27,351 bases of DNA from JAPKZH01 sp964537875 (GTDB taxonomy: Bacteria; Acidobacteriota; Aminicenantia; Aminicenantales; UBA4085). Shown one piece after another: positions 7,814 to 14,673 of this stretch (position 1 is its first letter; every line of letters starts with the position of its first letter). The position numbers and the translations under genes are program-made. The notes beneath the pieces are model-generated. The model saw nothing but the letters and a program-made list of their open reading frames with translations, did not search any database and was not told the DNA's origin. Location of the stretch: contig CAZIDN010000049.1 in NCBI GenBank assembly GCA_964537875.1, forward strand, positions 1 through 27,351, in the 5' to 3' direction.

Positions 7814-9541
7814 ATGATTCGAAAAAACTCCACCTATCGTTTTTATCTTATCGCCATCCTCATCGGGCTTGTCGCGTCGGCTTCCGGCTGCGCCAAGAAG
7901 CCGGAGCCGGCCGACCTTGTTATCACGAATGGAAAGATCGTGACCATGGACGAGGCCAAACCCGAAGCGGCAGCCCTGGCCGCTCGCGGAGGGACCATCG
8001 CCGCGGTCGGCACGGCCGCAGAGATCAAAAAATACATCGGGCCTTCGACAGAGGTTATCGATCTCCAGGGCCGCCTGGCGACGCCCGGCCTTATCGATGC
8101 CCATCTCCACTTCACGGGCATCGGCCAGTCGAAGCTCTCGCTCGATCTCACCAAGGCCAAGAGTTGGGACGACATCGTAGCCCTGGTCGCCGAAGCCGCG
8201 AAGAAGGCCAAGCCCGGCGATTTGATCACCGGACGCGGCTGGCACCAGGAGAAATGGGATAAGGCGCCCGAGCCCAACGTCAACGGGCTTCCGGTCCACG
8301 ACGGGCTGAGCGAGGTCTCGCCGGACAACCCCGTCCTGCTGACCCACGCCAGCGGACATTCCAGCCTGGCCAATGCCAAGGCCATGGAAATAGCCAAGAT
8401 CACGGCCAAGACGGCCAACCCCCCTGGCGGCGAGATCATCAAAGATGCCAAGGGAAGACCCATCGGCGCTTTCCTCGAAACCGCCCAGGGCTTGCTCCGG
8501 GGTCCGATCTCCAGGACCCTCAGTGCTCGAACGGCGGAGGAAAGAGAGGCTGAGCGGCTGAAAGTTGTAGAACTTGCCAACCAGGAATGCCTTTCCAAGG
8601 GACTGACCACCGTCCATGACGCGGGCGCGGGGTGGGGAACCATCGAGCTTTATAAGAAAATCATCGATCAGGGCAAACTCGGCGTCCGCCTCTATGTCAT
8701 GCTCAGCGAAGGCAACAAGCAGCTCCTGGAAAAGGCGGCCGAGCTCAAGCTCGCCGGCTATGGGAACAACCATCTCTCCGTGCGGTCCATCAAGCGCTTG
8801 ATCGACGGCGCCCTCGGCCCCCATGGAGCGTGGCTGCTTGAGCCTTACGAAGACCTGCCGACAAGCACCGGGCTCAACACGGATTCCATCGAAGAGCTAA
8901 AAGAGACGGCCAGGATCGCCATCGAGAACGGTTTCCAACTCTGCGTCCACGCCATCGGCGACCGGGCCAACCGGGAGACGCTGAACATTTACGAGGAAGC
9001 CTTCAAGGCCCATCCGGACAAGAAGGACACGCGGTGGCGGATCGAACATGCCCAGCACCTGAGCCTTCCCGATATATCTCGCTTCGGTCAGCTTGGGGTG
9101 ATCGCCGCCATGCAGGGTATCCACTGCACATCGGACGGGCCGTGGGTTCTCAAGCGGCTTGGCCCGAAGAGGGCCGAGGAGGGCGCTTATGTCTGGCGGA
9201 AGCTCATAGATACGGGCGCCGTCATCGCCAACGGGACGGACGCGCCGGTCGAAGACGTCGATCCGCTGCCGAGCTTCTACGCCAGCGTCACCCGGAAAAT
9301 GAAGAACGGCGAGACGTTCTTTCCCGCCCAGATAATGATACGCCAGGAAGCGCTCCGATCGTACACTTTAAACGCTGCTTTTGCCGCCTTCGAGGAGACG
9401 ATCAAGGGCTCACTCGCGCCGGGAAAGCTCGCCGATATCACGGTCTTCTCCAAGGACATCATGACCTGCCCCGAGGACGAGATCCTGAAGGCCGAGGTCG
9501 TGGCGACGATCGTCGGCGGCAAAGTGTTGTATAAAAAATAA
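7814..9541 (+). CDS. Amidohydrolase family protein (YtcJ-like), predicted lipoprotein
   Basis: The 575-residue product is a metal-dependent amidohydrolase of the YtcJ/NfdA-like (amidohydrolase_3) group. The ATG at 7814 is chosen because AAAGGAGG lies just upstream; an open frame extends back to 7670 without a ribosome site. A signal peptide ends in ASGC with Cys26, so the enzyme should be lipid-anchored in the envelope, whereas many relatives are cytosolic. Metal-site marks are H97-L-H99, H379 in HAIGD, H412 in EHAQH and D476 in GTDAPVED. The N- and C-terminal segments form the small beta-sandwich typical of the fold. A -10-like TATAAA at 7784-7789 with a weak TTGCAA at 7763 may be its promoter. 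The substrate is unknown; amide or carbamate hydrolysis is expected. It converges on the glycosidase remnant, 28 bases away. Confidence 0.9.
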   Translation: MIRKNSTYRFYLIAILIGLVASASGCAKKPEPADLVITNGKIVTMDEAKPEAAALAARGGTIAAVGTAAEIKKYIGPSTEVIDLQGRLATPGLIDAHLHFTGIGQSKLSLDLTKAKSWDDIVALVAEAAKKAKPGDLITGRGWHQEKWDKAPEPNVNGLPVHDGLSEVSPDNPVLLTHASGHSSLANAKAMEIAKITAKTANPPGGEIIKDAKGRPIGAFLETAQGLLRGPISRTLSARTAEEREAERLKVVELANQECLSKGLTTVHDAGAGWGTIELYKKIIDQGKLGVRLYVMLSEGNKQLLEKAAELKLAGYGNNHLSVRSIKRLIDGALGPHGAWLLEPYEDLPTSTGLNTDSIEELKETARIAIENGFQLCVHAIGDRANRETLNIYEEAFKAHPDKKDTRWRIEHAQHLSLPDISRFGQLGVIAAMQGIHCTSDGPWVLKRLGPKRAEEGAYVWRKLIDTGAVIANGTDAPVEDVDPLPSFYASVTRKMKNGETFFPAQIMIRQEALRSYTLNAAFAAFEETIKGSLAPGKLADITVFSKDIMTCPEDEILKAEVVATIVGGKVLYKK

Positions 9542-9569
9542 TCGCTTTCTTCAATAATTTGCTAATAGT

Positions 9570-10121
9570 TTAATCTTTGAAGAGAGCCGGCGCTTTTTCT
9601 TGATAAAGCCGGACGACGGTCTCGAAGTCCCAGCGCTTTTTCTGGTCGGGGCGGTAGAGGATCTTGACGCCCTCGAGCTTTCCTCCTAAGGGCCGTGATT
9701 TGGGAAGATGCAGGATGATTTTTTTTGGCTGTTCGCGCTGCGGCGGCGTGAAATCCACTTTGACTCCCGAAGCCGTGCCTCGCACGACCAGGCTCATCAG
9801 GCCGAAATGCGTGGGTGCGCGCTCGATTCGAATTTCCTTGCCTTCTCCCAGCCACCAATCTGGCACGGCCGGCAATAGATGGAGCTCATCGCCGGTCTCA
9901 TGCACGAGCATGTGCCGTAGGAGCAAGGCGTAGTTGCTTGCGCCCGTAGCATGAGGGATCGTCTCACCCCAGGCCGTCCGCTCTTGATAGTAGACCCCTT
10001 CTGGAAAGGCGTGGGCTGCCGTCGAATGGAGAAGGTACCAATGGAAATCTTCGACAACCTGTTCGTCCCGGCCGCGGTGGAGGTCATTCCGTCGGCCGGA
10101 GGCTTCCCCGAGCAGGCCTGC
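9570..10121 (-). pseudogene. 5'-truncated remnant of a glycosidase-like gene (C-terminal part only)
   Basis: The minus-strand frame is open from the TAA of the ABC permease (10122-10124) to the TAA at 9570 and encodes about 183 residues. The whole stretch reads like real protein, for example FHWYLLHSTAAHAFPEG, then HATGASNYALLLRHMLVHE, LHLLPAVPDWW and RAPTHFGLMSL. This resembles the C-terminal end of (alpha/alpha)6-barrel glycoside-hydrolase-like proteins, including their closing beta domain. No ATG or GTG exists between the permease stop and the conserved core. The only start-like codons (TTG at 9926, ATG at 9911) fall inside the core. The front of the gene is therefore missing, apparently by a deletion whose edge lies next to the permease stop. 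The remnant has no internal stop, so the deletion may be recent. The family assignment is inference. Confidence 0.75.
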
Positions 10122-11405
10122 TTACAACACCACTTTCTTCTTTCTCCAGCGAAGTTTCATGGTTAAGACTCTGTCCGTGGAGAAGATCCGGGCGGCGATC
10201 ACGACCATGACGGTAAAGAAAAGCGCCATATAGAGAATGCCGAACAAGACGGCCCCGTAGTTTTCAAGAAAAATATTCTGCGTCGCCAAGAACGGATGAG
10301 AAAAGGGAATGGCCAGGAGGAAGATCTTTACGGGCAGGGGGAGGGATTTCAGATCGGTGAACATCGAGATAAAATAAGGGATCATGATTAGAAAGATCAT
10401 GGGCATGATCAGGCTCTGGGCGCTGCGGAAATCTTCGGCCAGGACACCAAGAATGGTGGCCAAGGCTAGCGCGCAAAGAATGGCGAAGAAAAGCGACACC
10501 CCGAGGACAACGAGAGCTTTGGCGTCGAGAGCCAAGCCGAGCTTCTGAACGACCTGGGAGACGCCGGGTGCGTTAGCTATGCCGCCCATCACGCCGCCCA
10601 TATAGCTGCGGAACCCCACCATATAGATCGCGGCCGAAAGCAATCCGGCCAGTCCGGCGGCGAGCATTTTGGCGGAGACGATCGTGGCCCGGGAAATGGG
10701 CACAGTCAGCAGCGTTTCCAGGGTTTTGTTCTGTTTCTCCATGGCGATCGCGGAGATGACCATCTGGGACGAGTAAATGAGAATCATCATCAGGATGACA
10801 GGGATGATGATGGATTGGGAAGCGACGAAGCCGGCGATCATCGCCGCGGAGCCTTCGGCCATCCGGCTCTTGATGATGATGAAATCTTTGCTCTTGATGG
10901 GATTTTTCAGGTTTTGGGGGTTGAATTCGGGGATTCTCTTCTTTAGGAAGTCGTCGGATAGGTAGGTGTTGATGGCCGAGATGACGCCCTTGAGGATGCC
11001 GGACGTCCTCGCCCCCATGATCGAAAAATTCCTCATGAACGTGTAGGTTTGGATCTCCTTGGTCTCGAATTTGGCCACGGATTCCCCGAAACCCTGCGGA
11101 ATGACGACGAGGAGGTTAGTGTCCCCGGCGCGGGCGATGTCGACCGCAGCCGCTTGGTCGGCGGCCTTGATCTTTTCGACCTCGAAGTTCATCGTCTGAA
11201 GCCCGGCCAGCAGCTGCTGGGAAAATTCGGAGCTGTCCTGATCAAGGATGGAAATCTTCTGCTTCCCCGCGGCCCGTATGGCTTCTTTTTTGGTGATCCC
11301 CCCGATGAAGTAAAAAATGGCCATCATGAGCAGCAGAGAGATGATCAGCTGGGCGGTGAGCATATCCTTGATTTCCTTGAAGAGAAGATTGCGGAAATTT
11401 TTCAT
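10122..11405 (-). CDS. ABC-2 type transporter permease (NatB-like)
   Basis: The 427-residue product has the ABC-2 membrane plan. One helix (about 17-37) is followed by a large extracytoplasmic domain (about 40-190), then five or six helices (about 190-410) and a basic tail. This is the layout of NatB-type permeases, which with a NatA-type ATPase export sodium in Bacillus; related pairs export other substrates. MEKQNKTLETLLTVP near residue 225 is the cytoplasmic coupling segment typical of the family. The ATG at 11405 overlaps the ATPase stop by four bases, so translation is coupled. Its own TAA abuts the headless glycosidase remnant in the same frame. The C-terminus looks natural, so the permease itself seems complete. 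Substrate unknown. Confidence 0.88.
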   Translation of the reverse strand: MKNFRNLLFKEIKDMLTAQLIISLLLMMAIFYFIGGITKKEAIRAAGKQKISILDQDSSEFSQQLLAGLQTMNFEVEKIKAADQAAAVDIARAGDTNLLVVIPQGFGESVAKFETKEIQTYTFMRNFSIMGARTSGILKGVISAINTYLSDDFLKKRIPEFNPQNLKNPIKSKDFIIIKSRMAEGSAAMIAGFVASQSIIIPVILMMILIYSSQMVISAIAMEKQNKTLETLLTVPISRATIVSAKMLAAGLAGLLSAAIYMVGFRSYMGGVMGGIANAPGVSQVVQKLGLALDAKALVVLGVSLFFAILCALALATILGVLAEDFRSAQSLIMPMIFLIMIPYFISMFTDLKSLPLPVKIFLLAIPFSHPFLATQNIFLENYGAVLFGILYMALFFTVMVVIAARIFSTDRVLTMKLRWRKKKVVL

Positions 11406-12124
11406 CGGACGGCGCTCCTGAATACGGTTTCGAGATTTTCAGCCTGGTATTTTTCTTTCAGTCCCCGCGGCGTTCCGGCATCCAGGATCAGGCCCTTGTC
11501 GATCAAGGCCACGCGGTCGGACAGAAACTCGATCTCCAGCATGTTGTGTGAGGAAAGGAGGACCGAGATGCCCTCACGCGCATAGCGCTTGATGATCTCC
11601 CGGACTTCCAGGGAGTTGATAACGTCCAGTCCGGACGTGGGCTCGTCCAGAATGGCCAGGGCGGGTCGGGTCATCAGGGCTCTTCCCAGCAGGAGCTTTC
11701 GGACCATGCCTTTGCTGTAGGTGCCGACTTTTTCGCCCAGCCGGCTTCCCAGGTCTGCGACGCCCTCAGCCCGCTTGATAAATTGCGACGCCTCATCGTC
11801 CGTATGCGCGTAAAAGTTGGCCATGAATCTGAGGTAATCCCGGCCCTTGAGATTCCTGTAAGCGCCGGCTTCTTCGGGAAGGTAGCTGATGTTTTCCCGG
11901 ATCTTTTCAGGCTGCTTTTTCACGTCAAAGCCGCGGAGCTCGACCTTTCCCTCCGAAGGGGAAAGCAACGTGGCCACGATTCGCAGGGTTGTGGTCTTGC
12001 CCGCGCCGTTCGGGCCGATCAAGGCGAAGATCTCGCCCTCTTCCACCTGGAAGCTAATGCCTTGGAGGGCTTCCAGGCGGCCATAGAACTTCTTCAATCC
12101 CTCGACGTTTAGAACAATGCTCAT
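11402..12124 (-). CDS. ABC transporter ATP-binding protein (NatA-like)
   Basis: The 240-residue product is an ABC ATPase that should power the permease encoded immediately downstream. Walker A is GPNGAGKT at residues 37-44, the signature is degenerate (YSKGM), and Walker B reads LAILDEPTSGLD, with a later SSHNM switch histidine. The start at 12124 is chosen because AAAGGAG lies 7 bases upstream; an upstream in-frame ATG at 12169 would add 15 residues that lack family character. A promoter-like sequence lies at 12146-12174. The ATPase and permease genes share a 4-base overlap. The C-terminal extension is short, unlike drug-export ATPases with long tails. Sequence style fits the NatA/YhaQ/CcmA-like exporters. 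Confidence 0.92.
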   Translation of the reverse strand: MSIVLNVEGLKKFYGRLEALQGISFQVEEGEIFALIGPNGAGKTTTLRIVATLLSPSEGKVELRGFDVKKQPEKIRENISYLPEEAGAYRNLKGRDYLRFMANFYAHTDDEASQFIKRAEGVADLGSRLGEKVGTYSKGMVRKLLLGRALMTRPALAILDEPTSGLDVINSLEVREIIKRYAREGISVLLSSHNMLEIEFLSDRVALIDKGLILDAGTPRGLKEKYQAENLETVFRSAVR

Positions 12125-12145
12125 CCGGTTCTCCTTTGTTTTCTC

Positions 12146-12174
12146 TTTATAGCATTTTCCCGGCGGCACCGCAA
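12146..12174 (-). promoter_or_regulatory. Possible extended -10 promoter for natAB-like operon
   Basis: On the minus strand TATAAA (12151-12146) is preceded by TGC, giving an extended -10 form, with a weak TTGCGG (12174-12169) at 17 bases. It lies 22 bases upstream of the ATPase start. Confidence 0.4.
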
Positions 12175-12196
12175 ATTTCCCGAGAGCGATTCAGGC

Positions 12197-14383
12197 TCAC
12201 AGCCGCCAGAGGTAGGATGCTTTGAAGAAGAAGCCTCTTTTGGATTCCAGGAAGCGGTCGGCGCTGACATAATCTCCGTCTCTCCACTCGATTTTTTCGT
12301 AGAGGGAGCCGTAGCCGAGGTGGATGACGGTCCCCGGGATATAGGTGAAAGAGACGAGAAAATCCGTCATCAGCCGCTTCCAAAACGAGTTGTATTCGAC
12401 GATGGCCCGAAAGAAGAGATATTTGTTGACTTGGTAGATGTTCCGGCTGCGGAGGATGGTGTAGTCGAACTCCTTGACGCCGTCGACGGAACGGGTGAAG
12501 TCCGAATAGGTCAGGCTGAGATCGAAATGAAGATTCTCCGAAGGAAGATAGGTGGCCGCAAACTGGGCCTCGGTCCCCCGGCCCTGGTAGGGGTCATCCA
12601 CGTATCGTATCTTTTCGCCGTACCTGTAGGAGCCGCCCAAGGCCAGCTTTTTGGTGATATAGCTGTTGGCGACGATCCTCAGGCTGCTGCGGTCAAACTT
12701 GCGGCCGAGGTAAACTTCCGTGGCGTATCTCCCGCCGAGAGTGAACGTCGTGTTCCGCGGCAGGAGGAACCTCAGGTCGAAGGAATTGTCCGTTTCATAC
12801 TGCTCGCTGTACTTGTCGCGGATCTGGGTGCTGTGAAGCATGGGATCGATCCGGAGAATCATCTTGGACTTCGGATAGAGCATCGGCATCATCCCCAGCC
12901 TGAGCCGGGTCAGTCCATTTCGGGTCAGGTAGCCGACTTCGGTATCGAATTCTTCGCTCAAGTCCTGGAAAGCGGCCATGATGACCCAATTGCGTGTTGA
13001 GTATTGGTATTGGAGCCCGAGGGCGTGGCCATCGACGGCCTCGAGGGACGTCCCCGGCTTTGTCTGCGACAGAAAGGCATGGAAGCCGAAAATGCTGGAC
13101 GGAGTGAGACGGACTTGGCCGTCCGTTCCGGCAACTGCATTGTAATGAGGTCCTTGGAACCGGCCGGTCAAGAATCCACCCAGATGGCCGTCCCCGCTCA
13201 AAGCATGCTTGTAGCGGACGATGGTGAAGTGGGCGAAATCCTCGGCCGCGGCCGCCGGGAGGTCGTCCATGGCGTAGACCGAGGCGATAGTATCTTTTGA
13301 AGAGATCTTTCCGTTGAGCTTGATGCCCAGGAGCGGGTCGATGATCGTCCGGGTATAGACGACGGCTCCGAGCGGATCGCCGTCCTGGTAGGCGGCAAAG
13401 AAAAACTTCTCCTGGCCTTCGAGGAAAAAGGGCCGTTTTTCGGGATAGTATAATGAATAGCGAAGGTTGAAATCTACCTGGCCGGCATCGGATTCGACCT
13501 GACTGAAATCGGGGTTCACCGTCCCGTCCATGATCAGCTGAGAGGTCAGGCCGTGCTTGGCCGTCAGGCTTAAGTCGGCTTCGCCCTTCTCGGCCTTGAG
13601 CGCCCCCTGGTCCAGAGAGCTCCTGGCGCTGTAGGTCACGGCGGGAAGGATTTCGAGTAGCGTGTAGTGCTTGATGTCTTTGAACAGCAGCGTCCGCGTT
13701 TGGGTCAGGAAGTTCATGCCTTGGGCGGGGTCGAGCGGGGGGTAGGTCCCGGACTGGGAGAGCCGGCTGATAAAGCGCTCGAAGATGATGCCCATTTCCA
13801 CGGGCTCCCTCCGGGCGTAGCGGATGCTTTTGAAAGGGACGCGCATCTCGATGGCGTAGCCCTCGGCATCGATCTTCCCCGCTGAGTACCAGACGATATC
13901 GACGCTGAAATCCTCTTGGTTCTGCTCGAATTTCGAGTCGGCTTGGATGCCCAGCGGGTTGACGTAGAGGGCATAGAGGGACTGTTGATCATTGAACGTG
14001 CAGAGATTAATACAGATCCAGTCTTCGGGCCGGATGGTGTCCCGGGCTGCGATCGAGGCTTTGATCTTGCCGGGCTGACTGTCAAAGCAGCGGAAGGCGA
14101 AGTAGAGGTTTTCTCGATCGTAGGCGTAATAGACGATCGTGTTTTCCTTCATGTCCTTGCCGTAGTCCGGGTGATATGTCTTGAAGCCCGTTTCGGAAGG
14201 GGCTCGCTTCCACATGGCATCGTCCAGGACTCCGTCGATGACAGGCGGTGTGTCGGTTTTGTACGGCTTGAGCGGCGGAAGCTTTTCCGCGGCCGATAAA
14301 GGCACACATGTCAAAACAACCCATAACCCCAAAACCCCGGCGATGGCCGCTGCCCGGCGTCGAAAGATGTCCGCCGCTTGCAT
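12197..14383 (-). CDS. DUF5916 protein: CBM9-like domain plus predicted outer-membrane barrel (copy 1)
   Basis: The 728-residue protein has a signal peptide (about 1-30). A CBM9-like domain (about 45-225) opens with PPVIDGVLDDAMW and contains the paired strand LYFAFRCFDSQP. A long C-terminal region carries the DUF5916 hallmark YYPEKRPFFLEG near residue 310. The last 400 residues alternate aromatic and polar residues and end in YLWRL, as expected of an outer-membrane beta-barrel. The ATG at 14383 is preferred over TTG at 14401 because AAGGAG lies between them at proper spacing. The family is common in Acidobacteria and Bacteroidetes and has no established function; substrate capture at the surface is a guess. 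A second, related gene lies upstream in the same direction. Confidence 0.88.
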   Translation of the reverse strand: MQAADIFRRRAAAIAGVLGLWVVLTCVPLSAAEKLPPLKPYKTDTPPVIDGVLDDAMWKRAPSETGFKTYHPDYGKDMKENTIVYYAYDRENLYFAFRCFDSQPGKIKASIAARDTIRPEDWICINLCTFNDQQSLYALYVNPLGIQADSKFEQNQEDFSVDIVWYSAGKIDAEGYAIEMRVPFKSIRYARREPVEMGIIFERFISRLSQSGTYPPLDPAQGMNFLTQTRTLLFKDIKHYTLLEILPAVTYSARSSLDQGALKAEKGEADLSLTAKHGLTSQLIMDGTVNPDFSQVESDAGQVDFNLRYSLYYPEKRPFFLEGQEKFFFAAYQDGDPLGAVVYTRTIIDPLLGIKLNGKISSKDTIASVYAMDDLPAAAAEDFAHFTIVRYKHALSGDGHLGGFLTGRFQGPHYNAVAGTDGQVRLTPSSIFGFHAFLSQTKPGTSLEAVDGHALGLQYQYSTRNWVIMAAFQDLSEEFDTEVGYLTRNGLTRLRLGMMPMLYPKSKMILRIDPMLHSTQIRDKYSEQYETDNSFDLRFLLPRNTTFTLGGRYATEVYLGRKFDRSSLRIVANSYITKKLALGGSYRYGEKIRYVDDPYQGRGTEAQFAATYLPSENLHFDLSLTYSDFTRSVDGVKEFDYTILRSRNIYQVNKYLFFRAIVEYNSFWKRLMTDFLVSFTYIPGTVIHLGYGSLYEKIEWRDGDYVSADRFLESKRGFFFKASYLWRL

Positions 14384-14412
14384 GTCTTCTCTCCTTGTCA
14401 ACGAGAGGTCAA

Positions 14413-14470
14413 ATTAATATCAAAGTAATAATTAAAATGACATCCCTGTTCGGGCGGCCTAAGCGCCGCC
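14413..14470 (-). repeat. Dispersed hairpin-plus-AT repeat, copy B, upstream of DUF5916 gene
   Basis: Read on the minus strand this is a perfect 7-base stem (GGGCGGC with GCCGCCC, loop GCTTAG), then GAACAGGGATGTCATT and TTAATTA, then TTGATATTA. It matches the element at 45-102 almost base for base after the hairpin. It ends 29 bases before the start codon at 14383 and has the same orientation to its gene as copy A. It could be a mobile repeat or a shared leader. Confidence 0.7.
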
Positions 14471-14508
14471 CATACATTGTCACTTTATTTATCGCGTTTG
14501 TATTAATA

Positions 14509-14518
14509 CGCCCGGGCG
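14509..14518. other. Perfect 10-base palindrome CGCCCGGGCG
   Basis: This GC-only palindrome is set in AT-rich sequence, with a TTTACA-like box near 14524-14529 on the minus strand. It may be an operator or part of a promoter for the downstream DUF5916 gene. No partner site was found. Confidence 0.25.
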
Positions 14519-14530
14519 ATTTTGTAAACA

Positions 14531-14649
14531 AAAAAAATGGGGACATGTTCCGAATTCCCCAGAGGTGCAATCTATATCCTAAAATAATCCAAAAAAATTA
14601 AAAAGGCGGGCGGTTTGACTTGTGAATTCGGTACGTGTCCCAATTTTTT
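14531..14649. repeat. REP-like inverted repeat pair between the DUF5916 genes
   Basis: The left arm at 14531-14557 contains GGGGACATGTTCCGAATTC after an A-run. The right arm at 14624-14649, read on the minus strand, contains TTGGGACACGTACCGAATTC after an A-run. The arms match at most positions and face each other across about 65 bases of AT-rich sequence. Such paired extragenic palindromes are typical of elements mobilised by REP-associated tyrosine transposases; no transposase gene is in the window. The family link is from recall of pattern, not a search. Confidence 0.6.
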
Positions 14650-14673
14650 CTTCGGACCATGCCCCCGTTCTTC

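Noticed and set aside
9797..10087. Minus-strand ORF of 96 codons overlapping the glycosidase remnant
   Set aside because: Shifted frame of the remnant; Ser/Arg/Cys-rich sequence without protein-like pattern, while the other frame reads as a conserved protein.
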